Below, piece after piece: positions 50,062-58,127 of a stretch of 64,000 nt of DNA; the first letter of the stretch is position 1, and each line of letters starts with the position of its first letter. Below the pieces are notes generated by a model. That model was not told the DNA's origin and ran no database searches. It saw nothing but the letters and a program-made list of their open reading frames with translations. Source of the DNA: Pseudomonadota bacterium (GTDB taxonomy: Bacteria; Pseudomonadota; Alphaproteobacteria; Sphingomonadales; Sphingomonadaceae); contig JAJZTH010000013.1 of the NCBI GenBank assembly GCA_021849075.1, positions 1-64,000 of the forward strand. Direction: 5' to 3'. Made by a program: the position numbers and the translations under genes.

Positions 50062-51066
50062 ATGCGCGTCCTTTCCGGCATCCAGCCCACCGGCAATCTG
50101 CACCTTGGCAATTACCTGGGCGCGATCCGCAACTGGGTGCGGATGCAGGATGAAATGGACGATCAGAGCCAGTGCTTCTTCTTTCTGGCCGATATGCATT
50201 CGATCACCGTGCATGAAGGGCGCGAACAGCGCATCCGCAATGTGCGCGACATGGCCGCCGCGCTGGTCGCCGCCGGGATCGACCCGGATCGCTCGGTCTT
50301 GTTCAATCAGGCGCGGGTGCCCGCCCATGCGGAACTGTGCTGGTTGCTGAACGGCACCGCGCGGATCGGCTGGCTGAACCGCATGACCCAGTTCAAGGAC
50401 AAGGTCGGCAAGGACCGCGAAGGCGCGTCGATCGGCCTGTTCGTCTATCCGGTGCTCCAGGCGGCCGACATTCTGCTCTATAACGCCACCCATGTTCCGG
50501 TGGGCGAAGACCAGAAGCAGCATCTGGAACTGTGCCGCGACATTGCCACCAAGTTCAACACCGACTTTGGCGTCGACCTGTTCACCCTGCCCGCCCCGAT
50601 CATCCCCAAGGAATCGGCGCGCATCATGTCGCTGCGCGACGGCACGGCGAAAATGTCCAAATCCGACCCCAGCGACATGAGCCGCATCAACCTGACCGAC
50701 GATGACGACGCGATCATGGCCAAGGTGAAGAAGGCCAAGAGCGATCAGGAAATGCTGCCCGAAACGGCCGAAGGCCTGGTGGGACGCCCCGAAGCGACCA
50801 ATCTGGTCGGCATCCTGGCAACGCTGACCGGACGGACGACCGACGCGGTCTGCGCGGAGTTTGCCGGCAAGGGCTTTGGCGCGTTCAAGCCGGCGCTGGG
50901 CGAAGCGCTGGTGGCGACGCTGCGGCCGATACGCGAGCGTTTTCTGGAGTTGCGCACCGACGACGCCGCACTCGACGCGATCCTGGACAAGGGCGCGGCC
51001 AGGGCGGCTGCGGCGGCCGAACCGACACTACGCGCGGCCTATGACGCCATGGGTTTGATGCGCTGA
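50062..51066 (+). CDS. trpS: Tryptophanyl-tRNA synthetase, 334 aa
   Basis: Class I synthetase charging tRNA-Trp. The HIGH-equivalent is in SGIQPTGNLHLGNYLGA and the KMSKS loop is intact (TAKMSKSDPSDMSRI). The connecting and C-terminal helical domains have normal length. It is probably co-transcribed with murJ. A 17-base direct repeat (TTGATGCGCTGACGCGC) spans the stop codon and recurs 24 bases later, then a terminator follows. Confidence 0.96.
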   Translation: MRVLSGIQPTGNLHLGNYLGAIRNWVRMQDEMDDQSQCFFFLADMHSITVHEGREQRIRNVRDMAAALVAAGIDPDRSVLFNQARVPAHAELCWLLNGTARIGWLNRMTQFKDKVGKDREGASIGLFVYPVLQAADILLYNATHVPVGEDQKQHLELCRDIATKFNTDFGVDLFTLPAPIIPKESARIMSLRDGTAKMSKSDPSDMSRINLTDDDDAIMAKVKKAKSDQEMLPETAEGLVGRPEATNLVGILATLTGRTTDAVCAEFAGKGFGAFKPALGEALVATLRPIRERFLELRTDDAALDAILDKGAARAAAAAEPTLRAAYDAMGLMR

Positions 51067-51114
51067 CGCGCTGGGGGCTTGATGCGCTGACGCGCACTGA
51101 TGCGGCAAGGCAAC

Positions 51115-51144
51115 AGGGGCCGTCCGAAAGGATGGCCCCTTTTT
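51115..51144 (+). terminator. Rho-independent terminator after trpS
   Basis: AGGGGCCGTCC (51115-51125), tetraloop GAAA, GGATGGCCCCT (51130-51140) and a T tract to 51144. Confidence 0.92.
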
Positions 51145-51305
51145 CTGTGCCTACGGAATAGCCGCCGCCGCATCGTCGTACATGCGGGAACATGGTTTTG
51201 CGCCCGTTCGATGGGTTCGTGCGTTCAAGCGATGTTCAGTTGCGTTTTGCTATCGCAAGAGGCAAATAGATAACAGGCGCATCGCCTGATACAGGACGTA
51301 AAAAC

Positions 51306-51962
51306 ATGGCTCGTTTCAACAAGATCGGTCTGTTCGCCGCGCCAGCCCTGGCGCTGGTTTCGCTGTCGGGCTGCGCCACCGGATTCAAGGCGGATGTCGC
51401 CCGCTTCCAGCAACTCCCCGCCCCTGCCGGGCAGAGCTATACCATCGTCGCCGACGATCCGCGGCTGGCCGGCGGCCTGGAGTTCGCCCATTATGCCGAT
51501 CTGGTCGGCCAGCGCCTGGCCCAGACCGGCTATGTCGCCGCCAGCGATCCGGCGCGCGCGGACCTGATCGTACGGGTCGCCTATGATGTCGACAATGGCC
51601 GCGAAAAGGTGCGCTCGACCGGCTTTGGCGGTGGTTATGGCGCCGGCTGGGGTCCATGGGGCGGCGGCTTTGGCGGCCGTTGGGGCCGTCCATGGGGCTA
51701 TGGCTTTTATGATCCCTGGCTGTTCGGCGGCGGCGGTTATAATGACGTCTCCAGTTACACCGTCTATACCAGCGACCTCAGCATGAAGATCGACCGCGCG
51801 GCCGACAATCGCCGCCTGTTCGAAGGCAAAGCGAGCGCCCAGTCGCTGTCGAACAAGCTGACCTATCTGGTGCCCAACCTGATCGACGTGATGTTCACCA
51901 ACTTCCCCGGCCAGAGCGGGGAAAGCGTGAAGGTGACGCTGCCGCCCGAAAAGAAGGGCTGA
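51306..51962 (+). CDS. DUF4136 lipoprotein with Gly/Trp-rich insert, 218 aa
   Basis: A lipoprotein (signal ending SLSGC) with a DUF4136 domain: FKADVARFQQL at the start, LAQTGYVAASDPARADLIVRVAYDV, and LSMKIDRAADNRRLFEGKA then SNKLTYLVPNLIDVMF. Between them is a striking low-complexity insert (about 103-145) made of GGG, GWG and RWGRPWGYG units, likely flexible and surface exposed. Family function is unknown. The gene appears monocistronic, with a 160-base leader after the trpS terminator and a strong terminator of its own. Confidence 0.88.
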   Translation: MARFNKIGLFAAPALALVSLSGCATGFKADVARFQQLPAPAGQSYTIVADDPRLAGGLEFAHYADLVGQRLAQTGYVAASDPARADLIVRVAYDVDNGREKVRSTGFGGGYGAGWGPWGGGFGGRWGRPWGYGFYDPWLFGGGGYNDVSSYTVYTSDLSMKIDRAADNRRLFEGKASAQSLSNKLTYLVPNLIDVMFTNFPGQSGESVKVTLPPEKKG

Positions 51963-51982
51963 GCGACCTTTCGCTTCCATTC

Positions 51983-52020
51983 AAAAGGCCCGGCGCTTCC
52001 CAAAAGCGCCGGGCCTTTTT
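51983..52020. terminator. Strong terminator after DUF4136 gene
   Basis: AAGGCCCGGCGCTT (51985-51998) pairs with AAGCGCCGGGCCTT (52004-52017), with flanking A and T runs on both sides so it could act in both directions. Confidence 0.93.
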
Positions 52021-52361
52021 GTGTCTGGCCTGCGCCCGTCGGCTTCTCGACTGCGATCGAAGCAGACGGTGTTTTGCAATCCACCCGACGCCCCTTCCCT
52101 TAACTTCGCATATTTCCCGCCGGATTCGACTTTTTGTTGCGCCGGGCTGATCCTATCGGAATGTCGGGCGATAACTTGGCAGGCGCGATGCAAGGGGCAG
52201 AATCGCACAGCCGGGGGATGTAGGACAGGAGTCGGCGAGCTGATCGCGAACGGATCATATTCGACCTAGCCGCCTGATTTTCCGCTGTTCCTTTGCCTGC
52301 AATAGCGGATAGCCTGTTGTCGCCCGTCGCCATTAAGGCGCATCCCGGAGATCCTGCCCCC
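52021..52361. other. Intergenic region upstream of DAACS symporter
   Basis: No gene is visible in 341 bases. A degenerate REP tail (GCGAACGGATCATATT, 52246-52261) is identical over 16 bases to 149-164. CCGCT...AGCGG arms near 52279-52305 could form a small hairpin. GGAGAT at about 52346 is the ribosome site for the symporter. Confidence 0.5.
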
Positions 52362-53594
52362 ATGTCCCTGACCGTCCGTATCCTGATCGCGCTGATGCTG
52401 GGCCTGTGCAGCGGCATCGGAATCGCGGAATGGGGCAGCGGATGGGAGGGCGATATCGTGGGCGTCGCCCAGCCGATCGGCAAGGCGTGGCTGAACGGGT
52501 TACAGATGCCGCTGATCCCATTGATTTTCGCCCTGCTCGTCACCGGCATCGCGCAGGCGGCGACCACGGCGCGCGCCAATGGCATGGCCGGCAAGGCGAT
52601 CGGCCTGTTTGCGATCCTGCTGCTGGGATCGTCCTGCGTCGCCGCGCTGATCGGGCCGCTGATGCTGCATCTGTGGCCGGTGCCGGCGGGCGCGGTCGGC
52701 GCGCTGGCGGGCGCGGGGCCCGTGACCGAAGTGCCCGACGTGCGGCCGTCGGCCGAATGGTTGTTGGGCTTCATCCCGGTCAATCCGCTCAAATCCGCCG
52801 CCGAGGGGCAAGTGGTGGCGGTGGTGCTGTTCGCGCTGATCTTCGGCTTTGCCGTCACCCGCATCGCGGAGGATCGCCGCGCGCAACTGACCAACCTGTT
52901 TCAAGCGCTGGCCGACGCGCTGTTGCTGGTGGTCAATTGGGTGTTGTGGCTGGCGCCGATCGGCGTGTTCGCGCTGGCGCTGGTGGCGGGCGCACGGTCG
53001 GGCCTCGCGACGGCCGGGGCGCTGCTCCACTATATCGGCTTCATCGTACTGATCTGTCTGACGACGACGCTGCTGGTCTATCCGCTGGTCATCATCCTGG
53101 GCAAGATTTCGCCGGGCCGATTCGCCCGCGCCGCCTTCCCCGCGCAGGCCATCGCCTTCTCCACCCAAAGTTCGATCGCGTCGCTGCCCGCGATGATCCA
53201 GGCGTGCGACGGGCCATTGCAGGTGCGCGAAACCAGCCGCAGCGTTGTGCTGCCGCTCGCCATATCGCTGTTTCGCATCACCAGCCCGCCGGCCAATCTG
53301 GGCGTCGCCCTCTATGTGGCGGCGATGAACGGGGTGGCGCTGGGTCCGACGCAGATCGTGATGGGCGTGCTGGTGGCGGCGGTCGTCAGTCTGGCGGCGG
53401 TCGGTCTGCCGGGGCAGATCACCTATTTCACCACCACAGGTCCCATTTGCCTCGCCATGGGTGTGCCGGTGGAGGCGCTGCCCTTGCTATTGGCGGTGGA
53501 GACGGTGCCCGACATTTTCCGCACCGTCGGTAATGTCACCGCCGACATGGCGACGACGCGCATCATCGATCAAGGCGGGTCAGCGGAAAGCTGA
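52362..53594 (+). CDS. Dicarboxylate/amino acid:cation symporter (DAACS family), 410 aa
   Basis: Inner-membrane secondary transporter of the GltP/DctA type. About eight membrane helices plus re-entrant loops are visible. Characteristic parts are LQMPLIPLIFALLVTGI near residue 45, the serine-rich loop AFSTQSSIASLPAMI, and the helix 7-8 region that in the family carries NMDG, here altered (FRITSPPANLGVALYVAAMNG). That change in the substrate and cation site suggests a non-standard substrate. ATG 52362 has GGAGAT upstream. It stands alone and ends ten bases before the convergent cyclophilin gene. Confidence 0.88.
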   Translation: MSLTVRILIALMLGLCSGIGIAEWGSGWEGDIVGVAQPIGKAWLNGLQMPLIPLIFALLVTGIAQAATTARANGMAGKAIGLFAILLLGSSCVAALIGPLMLHLWPVPAGAVGALAGAGPVTEVPDVRPSAEWLLGFIPVNPLKSAAEGQVVAVVLFALIFGFAVTRIAEDRRAQLTNLFQALADALLLVVNWVLWLAPIGVFALALVAGARSGLATAGALLHYIGFIVLICLTTTLLVYPLVIILGKISPGRFARAAFPAQAIAFSTQSSIASLPAMIQACDGPLQVRETSRSVVLPLAISLFRITSPPANLGVALYVAAMNGVALGPTQIVMGVLVAAVVSLAAVGLPGQITYFTTTGPICLAMGVPVEALPLLLAVETVPDIFRTVGNVTADMATTRIIDQGGSAES

Positions 53595-53604
53595 GTTTAC
53601 CGAC

Positions 53605-54225
53605 TCAGGGCAGGCGGCGCGCGGTTACGATCCTCACCGGCGTTTCGAGCATCTGCCCCCTCATCACCCCCTCCCCCTTGGTCGGCGATTTGGGGGCGAT
53701 CAGGATCGCCTTCACAACGTCCAGCCCCTCGACCACATGGGCGAAGACGGCAAAGCCGACATTGTCGCCCGGCGCATCGGGATGGGCGTCCATCGCCGGC
53801 ATCTGTCCCAGCACGACGAAGAAATCGCCGGTTGCGCTGCCCGGCGCATAGCGCGCCATCGACAGCGCGCCGTCATCATGGGTGAGGCCGGTCTGCGTGG
53901 TCGGTTCATGTTTGATGGCGGGCAGGATGCGCTTGGGATCATTTTGCGCGCCGCCCTGCACGAAGCCATAGTCGGCCGCGCCCACGCCGCGATAGAAAGC
54001 CGTGCCATCGAGCCGCTTCTGATCGACATATTTGAGGAAATTGGCCGCCGTGACCGGCGCCTTGTCGGTGTGGACGGCGACGATAATGCGCCCCTTGTCC
54101 GTATCGAGCGCCACGCGGACGTCCGCCGGATTAAGGGCCGGATTGGGCGCTGCCGCCTGTGTCTGCGCCGAGGCAGGCGACAGGGTCAGGGCGGCGAGGA
54201 GCAGGAGAGCAAGCTGGCGAATCAT
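53605..54225 (-). CDS. Exported cyclophilin-type peptidyl-prolyl isomerase, 206 aa
   Basis: A signal peptide (MIRQLALLLLAALTLSPASA) precedes a cyclophilin domain: VALDTDKGRIIVAVHTDKAPVTAANFLKYV, then DGTAFYRGVGA, SMARYAPGSATGDFFVVLG and VGFAVFAHVVEGLDVVKAI. It should assist folding of periplasmic or outer-membrane proteins. The usual FxxxR-type catalytic Arg lies in FYRGV. ATG 54225 is chosen over an upstream start because it gives a clean signal peptide. It lies 47 bases downstream of dnaA on the same strand. Confidence 0.9.
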   Translation of the reverse strand: MIRQLALLLLAALTLSPASAQTQAAAPNPALNPADVRVALDTDKGRIIVAVHTDKAPVTAANFLKYVDQKRLDGTAFYRGVGAADYGFVQGGAQNDPKRILPAIKHEPTTQTGLTHDDGALSMARYAPGSATGDFFVVLGQMPAMDAHPDAPGDNVGFAVFAHVVEGLDVVKAILIAPKSPTKGEGVMRGQMLETPVRIVTARRLP

Positions 54226-54272
54226 GCCGCCAACCCTAGCCAATCATCCGCCCGATGCCAGTAGGAGGGCGA

Positions 54273-55679
54273 TCAGCCCTCCAGCTGGCGCAACAGGGCG
54301 CGGACGTCGGCATCCATGTCGGGATTGCTTTCGCGCAGCGCCTCGATCGTCTTCACGGCATGAATGACGGTGCTGTGATCGCGCCCGCCAAAGATGCGGC
54401 CGATTTCAGGCAAGGAACGCGGCGTCATCTTCTTGGCGAGATACATGGCCACCTGCCGCGGACGGGCGACGGCGCGGGCGCGGCGCTTGGAGCGCATTTC
54501 CGACGGATCGATCTTGAAATGGGCGGCGCACAGCTTCTGGATTTCGTCGACGGTGATGCGGCGGGCATTGGCGCGCACGGCGTCCGCCAGCATCTGCTGC
54601 GCGAAATCGAGATCGATCGAACGGCCGGTGAGCTGACCATAGGCGACCAGCTTGTTGAAGGCGCCTTCCAGTTCACGCACGTTCGAGCGAATCGAGCGGG
54701 CGAGGAAATCGATCACCGCATCGGGCACCGGCGGATCACCCGCGACGGCGCGCTTCGATTCGAGAATGGCGAGGCGCAGGTCGAGATCGGCCGGGCGAAT
54801 ATCGGCGACAAGACCGCCCGCCAGACGCGACAGGATGCGCGCATCGATCGATTCGAGCAGTTGGGGCGCGCGGTCGGCGGTGACGACGATGCGCGCGCCG
54901 GTATCGATCAGGTCGTTGATCGTGTGGAGAAATTCCTCCTGCGTCGATCCCTTGCCCGCGATGAACTGGATATCGTCGATCAGCAACAGCCGGGCCGCGC
55001 GCAGACGCCCCTTGAACGCCATCGTCTCATTGGCGCGCATGGCGTTCACAAATTCGACCATGAAGCGTTCGGCCGACATGTAGAGCACCGGTTCCGAAGG
55101 CGAATGGGCGGAAAAGGCCGCCGCGATCGCATGGAGCAGGTGGGTTTTGCCCTGGCCGGTGTTGCCGTGAATGAAGAGCGGCGTGAAACGGGGCTGCGCC
55201 TCGCCCGCCATCGCCTGCGCGGCGGAGAAGGCAAGCCGGTTGGTGTCGCCGACGACGAAGTCGGCAAAGCCGTGCCGGGGCAGGAAATTGGAGGCGATCG
55301 GCGTTTCGACCGGCGCGGCGGCCGCCGCCGATTCGACATGCACGACTTCCAGCAGGCGCGGGCCGGTGGCGTCGGGCGCCCGGCGCAGGCGCACTTCGCG
55401 CACGCCGACCCCTGCGCTGCGCCAGGCCATGCGCAGACGGTCGCCAAACTGGCCGCCGACGAAATTGGCGCTGAAATCGGTGGCGACCAGCAGGTCCAGC
55501 GTTTGCGAATCGACGCAATAGTCACCAAGCCGCACGGGCTTGAGCCATTGATCGAACATGCGTGCGCCCAGGTCGCGGCGCAGACCGGCGCGGATGCTGG
55601 TCCAGGCGGATTCCAGGCTCTCATCGGCCTGGCGCACCTGTCCATCCTCCCAACCTGCCACGCGAACAACATCCTTCAT
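54273..55679 (-). CDS. dnaA: Chromosomal replication initiator DnaA, 468 aa
   Basis: AAA+ initiator that opens oriC. Domain I is at about 15-85 (SLESAWTSIRAGLRRDLGARMFDQWLKPV), a short linker follows, then the ATPase with Walker A GNTGQGKTHLL (the family usually has GGTGLGKT) and Walker B LLLIDDIQFIAGK. Domain IV carries the DnaA signature GGRDHSTVIHAVKTIE. ATG 55679 is the first start compatible with homology. It is next to rpsT, as in other alphaproteobacteria. No DnaA-box cluster is evident beside it. Confidence 0.96.
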   Translation of the reverse strand: MKDVVRVAGWEDGQVRQADESLESAWTSIRAGLRRDLGARMFDQWLKPVRLGDYCVDSQTLDLLVATDFSANFVGGQFGDRLRMAWRSAGVGVREVRLRRAPDATGPRLLEVVHVESAAAAAPVETPIASNFLPRHGFADFVVGDTNRLAFSAAQAMAGEAQPRFTPLFIHGNTGQGKTHLLHAIAAAFSAHSPSEPVLYMSAERFMVEFVNAMRANETMAFKGRLRAARLLLIDDIQFIAGKGSTQEEFLHTINDLIDTGARIVVTADRAPQLLESIDARILSRLAGGLVADIRPADLDLRLAILESKRAVAGDPPVPDAVIDFLARSIRSNVRELEGAFNKLVAYGQLTGRSIDLDFAQQMLADAVRANARRITVDEIQKLCAAHFKIDPSEMRSKRRARAVARPRQVAMYLAKKMTPRSLPEIGRIFGGRDHSTVIHAVKTIEALRESNPDMDADVRALLRQLEG

Positions 55680-56054
55680 TCTTGTCGACCCACCAAAGCT
55701 ATGCCCCCCGTTTTCGGGCAGGAAAACACGACGCAAGAAGCCTCCACCGGAAACGCCCCCGCTTCCCGAGTTCCTTGCGACAAACGATCTCACATGACGG
55801 CCGCTGAGGTGATTCGACGGCGACCGGATTTCAAAAATAGACGGGGCTGCTTCGCCGGATCAAGGCCGCCCCGGTTCAAAAAAGTGAAATAAAGCCGTTG
55901 ACTCGGCAAACGCACGGAAAAGCCCGGAAAATCAAATTACCGTTATTTTCCAATGTCTTATTTTTGAAGCTTTATGGTGCACCGCGTCGAATCGCGGGAA
56001 TTGCGCGGGTGTCAAAGATGACGGCAATCATGACAGCATTGTTAAGGTACGACG
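55680..56054. other. Long intergenic region between rpsT and dnaA
   Basis: The dnaA leader and promoter should lie here. It contains an AT-rich block (about 55917-55980, ATCAAATTACCGTTATTTTC region) but no copy of TTATCCACA or close variant on either strand, so it does not look like oriC. No tRNA or small gene is apparent. Confidence 0.5.
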
Positions 56055-56088
56055 AAAAGCCCGCTCTGGCGAACCAGAGCGGGCTTTT
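56055..56088. terminator. Bidirectional terminator after rpsT
   Basis: AAAAGCCCGCTCTGG (56055-56069), loop CGAA, CCAGAGCGGGCTTTT (56074-56088): a 15-base-pair perfect stem with A and T runs at its ends. Confidence 0.95.
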
Positions 56089-56113
56089 AAAGTCTTGCGA
56101 AGCCGGAAAAGGC

Positions 56114-56377
56114 TTAGGCGAGCGCGCCGACAGCCTTGGTCAGGCGGCCAAACTTGCGAGCTGCGGTATTCTTGTGCAGCACGCCGCGGGCAACGCCGCG
56201 AGCCAGTTCGGGCTGGACGGTCTGGAGCGCGGTCGCAGCGGCGGCCTTGTCACCGGCGGTGATGGCGGCTTCCACCTTCTTCACCAGGGTGCGGATCCGG
56301 CTGATGCGGGCGCCATTGATTGCGGCGCGACGCTCATTGCGACGGATGCGCTTCTTGGCTTGCGGCGTATTGGCCAT
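56114..56377 (-). CDS. rpsT: Small ribosomal subunit protein bS20, 87 aa
   Basis: Primary 16S rRNA-binding protein. The basic N-terminus ([21 protein letters not shown]) and the three-helix body ([21 protein letters not shown] then [22 protein letters not shown]) are standard. It lies between mutM and dnaA, all on the minus strand, and ends in a strong terminator, so dnaA needs its own promoter. Confidence 0.97.
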   Translation of the reverse strand: MANTPQAKKRIRRNERRAAINGARISRIRTLVKKVEAAITAGDKAAAATALQTVQPELARGVARGVLHKNTAARKFGRLTKAVGALA

Positions 56378-56493
56378 TCTATTCCTCGGTTCTCGTCAAA
56401 TCTCGGGAAGAGGCCAATCGACGATCCGATCTGCCTCGTGAAGGTGCGCCCCTTACAGAGTATCCGGGCGGGCGTCAACGGGTGTGCGGCGCG

Positions 56494-57306
56494 CTATTTC
56501 TGGCATTTCGGGCAGAAGAAGGTGGATCGCCCACCATCGACCCGGCGCTGAACCGTCCCGCCACAGCCGCACGACTCGCCCTCACGCCCGTAGACGCGCC
56601 ATTGTTTGGAAAAATAGCCCAGTTCGCCGTCGGGCCGCGCATAATCGCGCAGGGTGGAGCCGCCAGCGACGATCGCGGCGGACAGAACGTCGCGAATCGC
56701 CTGCACCAGCAGGGCGAGTCGCGGCCGGCCGATCTTGCCCGCCGCCCGAGTCGGGGCGATGCCCGCCATGTTGAGCGCTTCGCACACATAGATATTGCCA
56801 AGCCCGGCGACGATCCGCTGATCGAGCAGCGCGGCCTTGATCGACGTCGCCTTGCCCGCAAGCGCGGCGGCCAGCATCGCGACGTCGAAATCCGGCCCCA
56901 GCGGCTCCGGCCCCATGCGGGTGAAGGGGGCATAGCCGGTCCACATATCCGACCGCACCAGATCGAGCGATCCGAACCGGCGCGGATCGTTGAGCGAGAG
57001 AAGATGCCCCCGCCCCGTTTCCAGCAGCAGATGGTCATGCGCGCCGATCTCCGTGGGATCGATGCGCCAGCGCCCCGACATGCCGAGGTGAAAGATCATC
57101 ATGTCGCCCCGGTCGGTTTCGATGAGGCCATATTTGGCGCGGCGCGACAGGCCCGTCACCCGCGCGCCGGTCATCCGCTGGCGCAGGTCGACGGGAATCG
57201 GAAAGCGCAGGTCCGCACGGCGCGGTTCGACCCGCGTCAGCACATCACCCAACAGGACGGAGCGCAGCCCCGCAACGGTGGTTTCGACTTCGGGAAGCTC
57301 AGGCAT
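56494..57306 (-). CDS. mutM: Formamidopyrimidine-DNA glycosylase, 270 aa
   Basis: Removes 8-oxoguanine and cuts the abasic site. The catalytic Pro2-Glu3 (MPELPEVETT) fixes the start at 57306, since the proline must follow the initiator Met. The helix-two-turn-helix and the C-terminal zinc finger are present. The first cysteine pair of that finger is C-G-C rather than the usual C-x-x-C, while the second is CPKC with the normal 16-residue spacing. It is divergent from ubiE. Confidence 0.95.
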   Translation of the reverse strand: MPELPEVETTVAGLRSVLLGDVLTRVEPRRADLRFPIPVDLRQRMTGARVTGLSRRAKYGLIETDRGDMMIFHLGMSGRWRIDPTEIGAHDHLLLETGRGHLLSLNDPRRFGSLDLVRSDMWTGYAPFTRMGPEPLGPDFDVAMLAAALAGKATSIKAALLDQRIVAGLGNIYVCEALNMAGIAPTRAAGKIGRPRLALLVQAIRDVLSAAIVAGGSTLRDYARPDGELGYFSKQWRVYGREGESCGCGGTVQRRVDGGRSTFFCPKCQK

Positions 57307-57388
57307 GCGTCCCATCTAGTTATAGGCAGGCAGAATAACCAGCTTCATGGCTGGAACAGCGCCGCATCTGTGTCTAGAGGAACTCCCC

Positions 57389-58120
57389 ATGAGCGAAACA
57401 GCATCCTTCGGCTATCGCGACGTCGATGCCGCCGACAAGGCGGGCATGGTCCGCGAAGTCTTTTCCAACGTCGCAGCCAAATATGACCTGATGAACGACG
57501 CCATGTCGGCGGGCGCGCATCGGTTATGGAAGGATCAGTTCGTCAAGCGCGTAAAGCCGCGCGCGGGCGAGCAGATACTGGACATGGCCGGCGGCACCGG
57601 CGACATCGCGTTCCGCATGCACAAACATGGCGCGCATGTCACCGTGTCCGACATCAACCCGGAAATGCTGGCCGTGGGGGTCGAGCGGGCGCAGAAGAAG
57701 AAGCTTGAGGGCCTGATCTGGTCCGAGCAGAATGCCGAGACGCTGACATTCGGCGACCGGGAATTCGACGCCTATACGATCGCGTTCGGCATCCGCAACG
57801 TGACCCATATCGATCAGGCGCTGCGCGAGGCGAACCGGGTGCTGAAATTTGGCGGGCGATTTTTTTGCCTGGAATTTTCCACCACGACATGGCCGGGCTT
57901 TTCCGACGTCTATGACGTCTATTCGCACAAGCTGGTGCCGCAGTTGGGCAAGCTGTTCGCCAATGATGCCGACAGCTATCGCTATCTGATCGAATCGATC
58001 CGCCGTTTCCCGCCAATGCCGAAATTCGAAGCCATGATCCGCGACGCCGGATTCGTGAACACGAAGGTCGAACCGATATTGGGCGGGCTGGTGGCGATCC
58101 ATTCGGGCTGGAAGATTTGA
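57389..58120 (+). CDS. ubiE: Demethylmenaquinone/ubiquinone C-methyltransferase, 243 aa
   Basis: SAM-dependent C-methylation step in ubiquinone synthesis. Typical UbiE blocks: VFSNVAAKYDLMNDAMSAGAHRLWKD, the SAM loop LDMAGGTGDIAFRM, and IAFGIRNVTHIDQALREANRVLKFGGRF. ATG 57389 follows AGAGGAAC. It begins the operon ubiE-ubiB-coaBC-dut-moeB-dsrE, with eight bases to ubiB. Confidence 0.96.
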   Translation: MSETASFGYRDVDAADKAGMVREVFSNVAAKYDLMNDAMSAGAHRLWKDQFVKRVKPRAGEQILDMAGGTGDIAFRMHKHGAHVTVSDINPEMLAVGVERAQKKKLEGLIWSEQNAETLTFGDREFDAYTIAFGIRNVTHIDQALREANRVLKFGGRFFCLEFSTTTWPGFSDVYDVYSHKLVPQLGKLFANDADSYRYLIESIRRFPPMPKFEAMIRDAGFVNTKVEPILGGLVAIHSGWKI

Positions 58121-58127
58121 AGCCCGC

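Noticed and set aside
51180-51305. EcfG-type (GGAAC ... CGTT) stress promoter upstream of the DUF4136 gene
   Set aside because: GGAAC is present but no CGTT occurs at 16-17 bases spacing.
55680-56113. Chromosomal origin beside dnaA
   Set aside because: No DnaA-box cluster or AT-rich unwinding array with boxes was found; alphaproteobacterial origins are often away from dnaA.
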